Positions 25,913 to 34,574 of a DNA stretch of 64,000 nt are shown piece by piece; within the stretch, counting starts at the first letter, position 1, and the number at the start of each line of letters is the position of its first letter. The DNA lies in assembly GCF_007751715.1 (NCBI RefSeq), contig NZ_CP036292.1:7013339-7077338 (forward strand), written 5' to 3'. The position numbers were made by a program, and so were the translations under genes. The notes beneath the pieces are model-generated. The model had not been told where the DNA came from. It was given only the letters and a program-made list of their open reading frames with translations, and searched no databases. Origin of the DNA: Rosistilla oblonga. Its GTDB lineage: Bacteria > Planctomycetota > Planctomycetia > Pirellulales > Pirellulaceae.

Positions 25913-26511
25913 CGCGTGTCCAGTTGGTCCCTGTCTTGGTTCCAGCGAGCTTTCATGCACTGCGCCAGGCGAACACGCGCCCGATGGAGCAAGACCCAGA
26001 GGTTCGACGGAGTGATCGCAAGTTCCTTACAAATTTCTTCGGTTCCCAGGTCTTCCATCTCCCGCAACGTAAACGCATCGGCTTGATTCGCAGGCAATCG
26101 GTGCAGGCACTGCCGTAGAATCGGCCAGAATTCCTCCCGCTCCAACGAATCGAGTGGTTGCATGAGGGTCGATCGCACGCTTTTCTTCCAGTTGCCGGCG
26201 CGGTCGAACATCTGATCCATTGGATTGCCACCGTCATCATCGATCAAGTTCTCGGTTCGCTGGCGAACGCGAATCAGATCGATGACCTTGCGTTTCAGGA
26301 TGCCGGTCAGCCAACCTCGCTCGGATCCTTTGCCCGAGAACTGATGCACATGTTGCAAACCAGCCAAAAACGTCTGCTGCACCACCTCTTCAGCCGCTTC
26401 GGCGTTCCGCAGCCGCGAGACCGCGTATCGGAAAAGGAAATCACCATGTTCGTCGACCCAGCTGGCTGGTTCCAGCAGCCCAGGGCCTTCAGGTTCAGCA
26501 GGATTATCCAT
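25909..26511 (-). CDS. ECF RNA polymerase sigma factor (TIGR02943-like)
   Basis: 200 aa. Region 2 covers about 22-90: FRYAVSRLRNAEAAEEVVQQTFLAGLQ then GSERGWLTGILKRKVIDLIR, a form resembling the TIGR02943 group. Region 4 spans 135-190 with LPANQADAFTLREMEDLGTEEICKEL and helix-turn-helix LWVLLHRARVRL. It would redirect RNA polymerase in the cytoplasm. The ATG lies at 26509-26511. Its stop overlaps the anti-sigma start. Upstream (26512-26740) is shared with leuS in divergent orientation and probably carries an autoregulated promoter; no conserved box could be defined from one example. Confidence 0.93.
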   Translation of the reverse strand: MDNPAEPEGPGLLEPASWVDEHGDFLFRYAVSRLRNAEAAEEVVQQTFLAGLQHVHQFSGKGSERGWLTGILKRKVIDLIRVRQRTENLIDDDGGNPMDQMFDRAGNWKKSVRSTLMQPLDSLEREEFWPILRQCLHRLPANQADAFTLREMEDLGTEEICKELAITPSNLWVLLHRARVRLAQCMKARWNQDRDQLDTR

Positions 26512-26740
26512 CTGTCTCCAGCCGTAAAAAGAAGATTGCCAACTCGCGTGCGCCTATTGAACGCGATCGCCCGCCGCGACGGTGTGATGTAGCTCACGGT
26601 TCGCCATAAGGGTAGCCAAAACAGCGGCGGCCTGGCTGCTGGGGCTGCGTGGCTATCCGCATTGTACATGCTCCGGTAAAATTGTGCCCCGACGCGAAAA
26701 ACACTACATACCCTTAAAAAACTCTTCCTCAGCAGATCCG

Positions 26741-29578
26741 ATGCCACGATACAACCCTGCCCAGATCGAGCCGAAATGGCAAGCGTATTGGGAGCAGAAC
26801 AAAACCTTCGCCGCCCCCGAGATGCCGGGCGACAAGAAGCTGTACGCCCTGGACATGTTCCCCTATCCCAGCGGCGATGGGTTGCATGTCGGTCACCCCG
26901 AAGGCTACACGGCGACCGATATCGTGTCCCGTTTCAACCGCATGCGCGGCGTCTCGGTCCTGCACCCGATGGGCTTCGACGCCTTTGGCCTGCCCGCCGA
27001 AGAGCACGCGATCAAAACCAACACGCCGCCGCGAGCGTCGACCGAAAAGAATATCGCCACTTTCCGCCGACAACTGAAGTCGCTCGGCTTCAGTTACGAT
27101 TGGGACCGCGAGATCGCGACCACCGACGTCGATTACTTCCACTGGACCCAGTGGATCTTCTTGGTGTTGTTCGACACGTGGTTCGATGCCGATCAACAGA
27201 AGGGGCGTCCGATTGCGGAACTGCCGATCCCGGCAGAGGTCACCGCCGCGGGAGCCGACGCGGTCCGCAGCTATCAAGACGATCATCGCTTGGCCTTCCA
27301 GAGCGATGCGTTGGTGAACTGGTGCCCGGCGCTGGGGACAGTGTTGGCGAACGAAGAGGTTGTCGATGGTAAGAGCGAACGGGGCAGCCATCCGGTCGAA
27401 CGCCGTCCGCTGCGACAGTGGATGTTGCGGATCACCGCTTACGGCGACCGCTTGCAGAACGACTTGGAATCGGTCGATTGGCCCGAGAGCATCAAGACGA
27501 TGCAGCGCGATTGGATCGGCCGCAGCACGGGGGCGGAAGTCGATTTCTTTGTCGGCGAGGTCGATGACTTCCAGACTTGGAAAAGTGCCCGCAGCGAGTT
27601 TCCTGCAAAGCCAACCGACGACAGCTTGCGGATCTACACGACCCGCCCCGACACGCTTTACGGCGCGTCGTACATGGTGATCGCTCCGGAACATCCGTTT
27701 GTCGATCGCCTGACGACGGACGACCAAAAAGCGGAGGTCGAAGCCTACTGCCAAGCGGCGGCGAACAAGAGCGACCGCGAGCGTCAGGAGGACAAAGAGA
27801 AGTCGGGCGTCTTCACCGGCTCCTACGCGATCAACCCCGTCAACGGACAACCGACGCCGATCTGGATCAGCGATTACGTGCTGATTCACTACGGCACCGG
27901 TGCGATCATGGCGGTCCCGGCGCACGACCAGCGGGACTTTGAATTCGCCAAGAAGTTCGACTTGCCGATCACGCCGGTCGTCGATCCGGGCGAGGTGCAT
28001 GAAGAGCGCGATCAGGTGCTGGCGGGCGAAGCCTGTTTCGCCGGACACGGCAACGCGATCAACAGCGGCCCGTACAACGGAGTCCCCACGGCCGACTTCA
28101 AGCAGAAGATCTCCGAGGCGCTGGAAGCGGAAGGGACTGGGCACGAAGCTGTCAATTACAAGCTCCGCGATTGGTTGTTCAGCCGTCAGCGATTCTGGGG
28201 CGAACCGTTCCCGATCCTGCACGAACTGGACGACGCTGGCAATCCGACGGGCAACATCCGCGCTGTCGATGTCGCCGACCTGCCGATCGATCTGCCGCAT
28301 CTGGAAGATTACAAACCGCACGGAAAACCGGAACCGCCGCTGGGCAAATCGCCCGACGAGTGGCTGTATGTCGAGATCGACGGCAAGCGATACAAACGCG
28401 AAACGAACACGATGCCTCAGTGGGCTGGTTCGTGTTGGTACTACCTGCGGTTCATCGACCCCAAGAACGGCGACGCCTTTATCGATCCTGAAAAGGAAAA
28501 GGCTTGGATGCCGGTCGATCTGTACATCGGCGGTGCCGAACACGCGGTGCTGCATCTGCTGTACTCTCGCTTCTGGCACAAAGTCCTCTACGATCGCGGG
28601 CACGTCAGTTGTCCCGAGCCCTTTGGCCGCTTGGTCAACCAAGGGATGATCCTTGGCCAACCGCAGTACCACGTCAGCGAAGCAGCAGCCGAAGCGGCGG
28701 AAGCCAAACTGACATCGCTGGGCGTGACGCCGGTTCGCGTCGAGAATAACGACAAGGTTTCGTACATCCTGCAGCAGACCGCTGGTGGCGCCGACTTGTC
28801 GGACGACATGACCGAAAAGCGTCAGGGGCAAACCTATCTAGCCGGAACCGATATCGAACTGACGCCCAAGGCGGACAAGATGTCCAAGAGCCGCGGGAAC
28901 GTGGTCAACCCAGACGACATCATCAAAGTCCATGGTGCCGACACGCTGCGGATGTACGAGATGTTCATGGGCCCGTTGGAAGCGACCAAGCCGTGGAACA
29001 TGGCGGGCGTCGGCGGGATCCGCAAATTCCTGGATCGCGTGTGGCGAATGATCGCCGACGAAGATGCTGAAACGCCGACGTTGGCTGCGGAGGTGCAAGA
29101 CGTCGCGCCGACCGAAGAGCAGAACCGTGTGCTGCATCAGACGATCAAAGCGGTTACGCACGACACCGACACGCTGGGCTTTAACACAGCGATCGCGCGG
29201 ATGATGGAGTTCGTCAACTTCTTCAGCAAGCAGAAGGTCCGCCCTCGCGCGGCGATGGAAAGCTTTGTCCTGATGCTGGCTCCGTACGCTCCGCATGTCA
29301 GCGAAGAGTTGTGGGGACTGCTGGGGCATGACGGCACGCTGACTTACGCCACTTGGCCCGAGCACGACGAAGCGGCATTGGTCGAATCATCGATCGAATT
29401 GCCGGTTCAGATCCAGGGCAAGGTCCGCGCCAAGATCCAAGTCGCCGCCGACCTCTCGCAAGACGAAGTCCTCGCGATCGCATTGGCCGACGAAAAAGTG
29501 GTCGCCGCGATCGGCGACAAGCAGGTCGTCAAGAAGATCGTCGTCCCCGGACGCCTGGTCAACTTGGTCGTGAAGTAG
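26741..29578 (+). CDS. leuS: Leucyl-tRNA synthetase
   Basis: 945 aa cytoplasmic class I enzyme joining leucine to tRNA-Leu. The ATG at 26741 starts [14 protein letters not shown], the usual N-terminus; an upstream GTG frame start at 26684 only adds unrelated residues. HIGH-type motif HVGH at 49-52 in [21 protein letters not shown] at 713-717. The editing domain includes [12 protein letters not shown] and [15 protein letters not shown]. The C-terminal region ends [16 protein letters not shown], as in bacterial LeuRS. The residues around 640-690 ([14 protein letters not shown]) include a lineage-specific insertion before KMSKS. Divergent from the ECF sigma gene; a secreted GH42-like gene follows 33 bases after the stop. 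Confidence 0.97.
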   Translation: MPRYNPAQIEPKWQAYWEQNKTFAAPEMPGDKKLYALDMFPYPSGDGLHVGHPEGYTATDIVSRFNRMRGVSVLHPMGFDAFGLPAEEHAIKTNTPPRASTEKNIATFRRQLKSLGFSYDWDREIATTDVDYFHWTQWIFLVLFDTWFDADQQKGRPIAELPIPAEVTAAGADAVRSYQDDHRLAFQSDALVNWCPALGTVLANEEVVDGKSERGSHPVERRPLRQWMLRITAYGDRLQNDLESVDWPESIKTMQRDWIGRSTGAEVDFFVGEVDDFQTWKSARSEFPAKPTDDSLRIYTTRPDTLYGASYMVIAPEHPFVDRLTTDDQKAEVEAYCQAAANKSDRERQEDKEKSGVFTGSYAINPVNGQPTPIWISDYVLIHYGTGAIMAVPAHDQRDFEFAKKFDLPITPVVDPGEVHEERDQVLAGEACFAGHGNAINSGPYNGVPTADFKQKISEALEAEGTGHEAVNYKLRDWLFSRQRFWGEPFPILHELDDAGNPTGNIRAVDVADLPIDLPHLEDYKPHGKPEPPLGKSPDEWLYVEIDGKRYKRETNTMPQWAGSCWYYLRFIDPKNGDAFIDPEKEKAWMPVDLYIGGAEHAVLHLLYSRFWHKVLYDRGHVSCPEPFGRLVNQGMILGQPQYHVSEAAAEAAEAKLTSLGVTPVRVENNDKVSYILQQTAGGADLSDDMTEKRQGQTYLAGTDIELTPKADKMSKSRGNVVNPDDIIKVHGADTLRMYEMFMGPLEATKPWNMAGVGGIRKFLDRVWRMIADEDAETPTLAAEVQDVAPTEEQNRVLHQTIKAVTHDTDTLGFNTAIARMMEFVNFFSKQKVRPRAAMESFVLMLAPYAPHVSEELWGLLGHDGTLTYATWPEHDEAALVESSIELPVQIQGKVRAKIQVAADLSQDEVLAIALADEKVVAAIGDKQVVKKIVVPGRLVNLVVK

Positions 29579-29611
29579 TCCCGCCGTATCACCGTCGCAC
29601 GAGGTTGCCCC

Positions 29612-31828
29612 ATGTGCAAGCGAGTCACCGCCGTCCCCTTTGGGTTCGCAGTGGTCCTGTTTTTTTCATCGCTTGCAGTGGGGCAACAGGATGCCGATCC
29701 GTACAGGCACTACGTCCAGCATTCACGCGATTTCCAACGCGTGCATCAAGACCGCCAATGGGCACTGCAGGCGTTTCCTAGCTGGACCTACATGCCGTGG
29801 ACCTACCGGTGGACGATCGGGTTTGACGACGCTGCGGGGCGTTGGAGCCAAGAGCATGGTTACAACGGCGGCTTTGTCGATCGCGACGACATCGGCACCG
29901 CCGGATCGCCGCGCGGGCGGCTGCAGTGGCTGGAGAAATTTCGCCTCCCCTTCTATATGGATCACGCTGCTGGCAAGGGATTGCTACATCTGTTTGATGG
30001 CGGCGAAGTAAAGCCCCATCTCGATGCGTTGCATTCGACCGGCATCCGAACGGTGCCGATGAACCAGCAGACGCTAACGCAACTGCGGGATCGAATGCGG
30101 AAACATATCACGGCGGTCCGAGATTCGCCGCAGCGCGTCGCGTATGCACTGGATGATGAAGCCTCCTGGGGGCATTTTGTCCATCCGACGATGTGGCAGA
30201 TCACCGATGATCCGGCGGCCTACCAGGATTGGTTGACGGAGATCTACGGCGAGGCGAACGCGCCCAAGCGAACCGAATGGATCAGCTACGACACGCTCCT
30301 CCCGCATCTCCGCGAAACGACCATCGCCGAGTTCGACGCCAGTCCGCTGATGGACCAATGGACGTTCAACGACTCGTGGTGGAGCAACCAGATCGGCGAA
30401 CTGGTTCAATACTCCAACACGCTGGATCCCGCCACGCCGTGCGGTCTCGTGGGCGGCCAGATGCCGAGCCCTTTTGGCGGATACGACTATGCCAAACTGA
30501 TGCGGAAGGTGCAGTTCATCGAAAGCTACAACCTCGGCTCATCGCAGGCGATCATCCGCTCGCTTAATCCCGAGAACGGGCTGCCGGCAGTCACCACCCA
30601 CTTTCATCGCTCGGTCGACGATACGATCTGGCAGACTTGGTATTACCTGGCGCACGGCAACCGCGGCTTCATCGGCTGGGTCGACGGATGGTTCGATGGC
30701 GAGACACCAAAACCGTGGCATCGCGAGGTAGCTCCGTCGTACCGCGAGGCGGGCGATACGATCGGGCCTCTGCTGGTCGGCAGCCGCTGGCAACACGATC
30801 GCGTGGCGATCTATTACAGCCATGCGTCGATTCAACTCGGATGGATCCTCGACGCGGAAGCCCATGGGAAAACCTGGCGAAATCGCAACAACGACCATCG
30901 ACTCAGCAGCGCTGCCAACGTCCGCAAAGCTTGGGAGAACATGCTTCGCGATTCCGGTTTGCAATACGATTTCATCAGTTATGTCGATGCGATCCAGCAG
31001 GGGATTCCCGACGAGTACGACGTTCTGATCCTGCCCGCTTGCTTGGCGTTATCCGATGCGGAAGCCGACGCGATTCGCGCGTTTTGCAAACGAGGCGGAA
31101 CGGTCATCGCCGACTACCTGCCGGGCATGTGGGACCAACATGGCACCGGACGCCCCGAGGGCGGAGCGTTGGACGACATGTTCGGTATCGAGCAACCCAG
31201 TTCGCTTGCGGCCAAGTCGATCTTTGGAGAATCGCTGTGGGTGGAAGTCGATCAGGACGCGAACTACTCCTACAAAACCGCGACCGACTTCTTGACCAAC
31301 AAGAACACTTGCCTGGTCGACGAAAGCGGTTTCCATCTCGCCATCCGCGACTTCCCCACCGGGCAGACGGCACGCTTTGGAGAGGGACAAGCGTGGCTGA
31401 TGAATCTATCGCCCCAGTGGTACAACGCCTATCGCGAGCAAGGAATGCAAACCGCGGCTAAGCGTGATCGGTTCATACAGCCGATCTTCGACGCGGGTGT
31501 GCGACCGTGGGTTCGGATCGCCGATGAAAGCGAGCAGACGTTTGGATACGAGATCACCTACTGGCGGATGCCCACCGACGAGGGCCAGCCGCCGCGAACG
31601 CTGCTGTTCGTATGCTTCAATCCCGACGTCAGCGGGAACTCACAAGGCGGCGGCAACTCGGTCGGACTCAAATCATCGGAGCTAGAAATCACGCTTCAGT
31701 TCGCCACACCCGTCACCCAAGTCCGCAACGAACGGACGGGAACGATGCTCCAGAACGGACGCCAAGTAACGGTTCCCTGGAAACAGAACGAAGCGGTAGT
31801 GCTGTCGCTGCAAACCGAAGCAGAGTAG
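29612..31828 (+). CDS. Secreted beta-galactosidase-like protein (GH42-related)
   Basis: 738 aa. Start ATG 29612 with GAGG about 10 bases upstream; signal peptide PFGFAVVLFFSSLAVGQQ. The first ~420 residues form the barrel-like part (LDDEASWGHF is a plausible acid/base Glu at about 190; DQWTFNDSWW and GWVDGWFDG follow). About 430-650 resembles the GH42 trimerisation/glutamine-amidotransferase-like domain (DEYDVLILPACLALSDAEADAIRAFCKRGGTVIADYLPG). The end is a small beta-sandwich (FATPVTQVRNERTG). Likely cleaves a beta-linked galactoside or related polysaccharide outside the cytoplasm. No transporter or regulator is nearby; the exact substrate is not readable. Confidence 0.8.
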   Translation: MCKRVTAVPFGFAVVLFFSSLAVGQQDADPYRHYVQHSRDFQRVHQDRQWALQAFPSWTYMPWTYRWTIGFDDAAGRWSQEHGYNGGFVDRDDIGTAGSPRGRLQWLEKFRLPFYMDHAAGKGLLHLFDGGEVKPHLDALHSTGIRTVPMNQQTLTQLRDRMRKHITAVRDSPQRVAYALDDEASWGHFVHPTMWQITDDPAAYQDWLTEIYGEANAPKRTEWISYDTLLPHLRETTIAEFDASPLMDQWTFNDSWWSNQIGELVQYSNTLDPATPCGLVGGQMPSPFGGYDYAKLMRKVQFIESYNLGSSQAIIRSLNPENGLPAVTTHFHRSVDDTIWQTWYYLAHGNRGFIGWVDGWFDGETPKPWHREVAPSYREAGDTIGPLLVGSRWQHDRVAIYYSHASIQLGWILDAEAHGKTWRNRNNDHRLSSAANVRKAWENMLRDSGLQYDFISYVDAIQQGIPDEYDVLILPACLALSDAEADAIRAFCKRGGTVIADYLPGMWDQHGTGRPEGGALDDMFGIEQPSSLAAKSIFGESLWVEVDQDANYSYKTATDFLTNKNTCLVDESGFHLAIRDFPTGQTARFGEGQAWLMNLSPQWYNAYREQGMQTAAKRDRFIQPIFDAGVRPWVRIADESEQTFGYEITYWRMPTDEGQPPRTLLFVCFNPDVSGNSQGGGNSVGLKSSELEITLQFATPVTQVRNERTGTMLQNGRQVTVPWKQNEAVVLSLQTEAE

Positions 31829-32284
31829 CACCTACAAACACCAGCACGAAGCGCAAGCAAGTGAAATTCGATCACTCAAAAATACCAGCACGAAGCGCAA
31901 GCGAGTGATCAGAATCCACGGCTTGCGCCGTGTGTTCGCTCGCATGCGTCATGTATCCACTCGCTTGCGCTTCGTGCTGGTATTTAGGTGCTACACGGAC
32001 CTCCATAGAGTGCTCGCCTGTGGCCAACTGCCCGCCGGGAGTCGTGGAGTGGTCGCAGCGAGCGGGAGTTCACGGGGATGCGTTGCGTGAAGCAATGGTC
32101 CTGCTGACTCGCGACGGCTTATTGAACCGGCGTTCTACGGGCGGTTTTTTTGTGCCGCACCCGGAAGAATTCGACTTCCGCGCGCTCCGGGATGCTCGCC
32201 TCGCAACCACAAAAGATGTATTCAATCTCTCAGAACGCGTGGAGCTTGTGGACCGTGGACTTGAGCAGGCTGCGATGCGAGTGT
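31829..32284. other. Repeat-rich intergenic region
   Basis: Three copies of a 25-30-base repeat and a GntR-like remnant occupy this stretch. No intact gene is seen. Confidence 0.5.
31839..31985. repeat. Repeat cluster A: two direct and one inverted copy
   Basis: Copies of ACCAGCACGAAGCGCAAGC followed by GAGTGA (or AAGTGA) at about 31840-31864 and 31884-31908 on the plus strand, and the reverse complement (CACTCGCTTGCGCTTCGTGC...) at 31958-31985. The second and third form a large inverted repeat with a loop of about 50 bases. Read in frame, such copies give Cys/Trp- or Lys/Arg-rich peptides that are easily mistaken for proteins. Confidence 0.8.
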
Positions 32285-32331
32285 CTACACGGTTGGATGT
32301 TTTTCGTTCCAACGCTTCATCGCTGGCGTGA
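32010..32331 (+). pseudogene. GntR-like regulator remnant
   Basis: One frame reads ...EWSQRAGVHGDALREAM VLLTRDGLLNRRSTGGFFVPHPEEFDF, the pattern of a GntR winged helix (alpha-turn-alpha, then LxxEGL-x-R-x-x-G-G-F-F-V wing). The next residues (NLSERVELVDRGLEQAAMR) resemble the first helix of a FadR-type ligand domain. No start or ribosome site precedes the domain, which begins inside repeat-derived sequence, and the frame ends early. It overlaps the GYF_2 gene on the other strand by 47 bases. Decayed fragment most likely. Confidence 0.4.
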
Positions 32332-32500
32332 TCGTTCTCATAAAGACCCAAGCACCACGCGTTTTGGAAAGGCAGCGGATGAGTGTTTCGGGACGTATCT
32401 CCCCCGAATCGATCCGGTGCAGAAATTCTGGTTCCCGGATCGGGCCGACTCGTTTCGAACCCAACCAGCCACGCTTCATGTAATACCAGTTCACTGACAT
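32285..32500 (-). CDS. Small GYF_2 (DUF4339) domain protein
   Basis: 71 aa, ATG at 32498-32500. The whole protein is one GYF_2-type unit: WYYMKRGWLGSKRVGPIRE, LLxRIDSGEIRPETLIR and KTRGAWVFM. Trp-Tyr-Tyr and Gly-Pro-Ile are the family core. These small proteins are very common and often multiplied in planctomycete genomes; they may bind peptides or act as adaptors, but function is unknown. No partner gene is next to it. It lies between two repeat clusters. Confidence 0.78.
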   Translation of the reverse strand: MSVNWYYMKRGWLGSKRVGPIREPEFLHRIDSGEIRPETLIRCLSKTRGAWVFMRTITPAMKRWNEKHPTV

Positions 32501-32705
32501 ACTCGGCGTCCCTTCGTTTATCGAGAATTACGATACCGAAGCCCCGCGGCTACTGCTCGACCGGTTATAGCCAGTTTGGATGGGGCATTGAAAAACTATC
32601 CCGATGATTGCCGATATTACCCAGGCACTTGCGGACAAGTGCATTGCGTGGCGGTGTTCAAATCCTCCCCAGCCGATATCTCAACTGGGCGCTAAGCTGC
32701 GTTGC

Positions 32706-32813
32706 AAATACCAGCACGAAGCGCAAGCGAGTGAATTCTCGTGATTTTCGCATGCGGGCGCGACGCTGTCGCGAGTGGAATTCGAATCACTCGCTTGCGC
32801 TTCGTGCTGGTAT
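32706..32813. repeat. Repeat cluster B: inverted pair
   Basis: The same repeat as cluster A: plus-strand copy at about 32706-32737 and reverse complement at 32788-32813, with a 50-base loop. Five copies occur within 1 kb, with clusters A and B about 720 bases apart. The rest of 32501-32839 is non-coding. Confidence 0.8.
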
Positions 32814-32839
32814 GCGTTGATCGCGCTTCGCTTTGGTGC

Positions 32840-34558
32840 CTACGCTTTTTGGGAGACTTCGCAGGCGGTGGAGCACGCTGTGGGACTGCTCGACTCGTGG
32901 CACATCGGCGTTGCCGACGCGGTGTCGACGGCTAGCTGCCGTTCGAAGAAGCAAACGAGCTTGTCGAAGTGGGTCTGCTGGTACTGCGTCGGATCCTCTT
33001 GGCCGACGAAATCGATCGCGCGGATCAGCTTCCGTTTGCCGCAATGTTCGTTCAGCCGCCAGTCGTTTTCGAGCGATTCGCTGATGTGATGCTCGGCGAT
33101 CAATGCGTTGCCGCGCATGTGGCGGATCCGCGGATGTAGGTAGGCGTCGTTGTAAGCCTTCTCCGGATGCGGCTCGCGTTCGAGGCTGAAGACGTTCCCT
33201 TCAAAGTCGCCGTATTCCATCGTGATGATGTAATAGTCTTGCTGTTGGCCAAATTCGCTGTCCAAGATGTAATCGACAGCCAGCCCCTCGTGATACCGCG
33301 ACTCGCCCGTCTCGCGGTCGACCACCATACAATCGCCCAAGAAGCCCGGTTGGTGCATCAGCCCGGCGTCGCTGCTGACGCGGTCGATGATCTTGTCGGC
33401 GAGCGGTTCGGCAGCCAACGGCAAGCGGTGCGACGGATAGGGCGTCGATTCGTGTCGCTGTGCGATGATGTTGTACAGCGATTTAATGTTGAACCGAAAA
33501 CCGTGCAGCACGTTCGACATCGTCTTCTTCAGATCGCGGATCTGCATGATCGTGCCGGCGTAATACAGGTTGGGAATGTTTGTCGATTCCCAGCCGCTTG
33601 TCATCGCGGGCAAGCGGTCTTCGCAAGCCATATCGGGGCGGCAGTTCTCGCCAAAGAACTTCGGGTCCCAGCGGAATCCGGTGCAGCAGATCACGCGATC
33701 GTAAGCCATTTCCGCTCGCTGTCCTTCGGCGTGCGTAAACGTGATATTGACGCGGTATTCCCCGTCGACCTTTTCGATCTTGTCGATGTTGGCGTCGAGG
33801 ACGGAGTTCTGTCCCTTCAGAATGTAGGTGTCCAGGAACTCATTGTTAACAGCTCGCAGGTGGCCGAAGAAGTGCGACTGCCAAGCCATCTTGATCGCCC
33901 CAGGGCTGGCCAGGTGCGTGACGCGGGTGGCGTTGAGCAGATGGTTCGCCGTCTCAAACGCCGAGTTCCCCTTGCCGATGATCAACAGCCGCTGGTCGGC
34001 GTAATCCTTGGGATCGATCGACATGTCGAAGTAGTTTTCGGTCAGTTCGATGCCCGGGATTTCGGGAACGTACGGCTTGGAAACTCCCGTCGCGACGGTG
34101 AACGTTCGCGAACGGTAGAGGTTGCCGTCGGCATCGCGAACGATAAACCTGCCCGACCCGTCCTCGGCACGGCTGACATCGCTGATCCAGGTGTTGTATT
34201 GGATCTTCAGATCGAAGCGGGCTGCGTAATCGCGCAGGTATTGCGCGTACAGTTGTGCGTTGGGATAATAGGCGTCGGTATAGTTCTGGAAGTTAAAACC
34301 ATCGTCATCGCACAACAGCGAATTCCAGTCGTATCGCAACTGGGCCCGTCGCTCGGTATAGCCGTTGTAGACCTTATTGATCGAGATCAGTTTACCGTGT
34401 CGCGGGAACCGTTCGTAAAACGCTCCGGCGCGATCGTTTGCTTCGAGAACCAGATAATCGCGTTGCTCGCGGTCCATGAAATAGGCAAGCTGCAGCCCTG
34501 CAGGGCCGGCGCCGAGGATCAAGTGGTCGATGTCGCGAATGGTTTCTGTCGTGGTCAT
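32840..34558 (-). CDS. FAD-dependent oxygenase-like protein (FMO/FOXRED2 type)
   Basis: 572 aa, cytoplasmic. ATG at 34556-34558. The FAD Rossmann motif is LGAGPAG (residues 15-21) and the NADPH-type motif is IIGKGNSAFETANH (about 194-207), with ATGVSKPYVPEIPG between. This arrangement matches class B flavoprotein monooxygenases or the related FOXRED2 group. The last ~25 residues (TASATPMCHESSSPT) are Ser/Cys-rich and less conserved in type. It follows the synthetase gene by 16 bases on the same strand, so co-expression is very likely and a tailoring role (hydroxylation or oxidation of the product) is inferred. Confidence 0.85.
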   Translation of the reverse strand: MTTTETIRDIDHLILGAGPAGLQLAYFMDREQRDYLVLEANDRAGAFYERFPRHGKLISINKVYNGYTERRAQLRYDWNSLLCDDDGFNFQNYTDAYYPNAQLYAQYLRDYAARFDLKIQYNTWISDVSRAEDGSGRFIVRDADGNLYRSRTFTVATGVSKPYVPEIPGIELTENYFDMSIDPKDYADQRLLIIGKGNSAFETANHLLNATRVTHLASPGAIKMAWQSHFFGHLRAVNNEFLDTYILKGQNSVLDANIDKIEKVDGEYRVNITFTHAEGQRAEMAYDRVICCTGFRWDPKFFGENCRPDMACEDRLPAMTSGWESTNIPNLYYAGTIMQIRDLKKTMSNVLHGFRFNIKSLYNIIAQRHESTPYPSHRLPLAAEPLADKIIDRVSSDAGLMHQPGFLGDCMVVDRETGESRYHEGLAVDYILDSEFGQQQDYYIITMEYGDFEGNVFSLEREPHPEKAYNDAYLHPRIRHMRGNALIAEHHISESLENDWRLNEHCGKRKLIRAIDFVGQEDPTQYQQTHFDKLVCFFERQLAVDTASATPMCHESSSPTACSTACEVSQKA

Positions 34559-34574
34559 GTTTCGGGCTCGTTCG

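Noticed and set aside
26729-28831. Long open frame (700 codons) antisense to leuS
   Set aside because: It is the mirror of a highly conserved gene with strong codon bias; its protein is Arg/Val/His-rich with no domain.
31839-32820. Peptides encoded by the repeats (Thr-Lys-Arg-Lys or Cys-Trp-Tyr types)
   Set aside because: They are translations of repeat DNA in both orientations and not separate genes.
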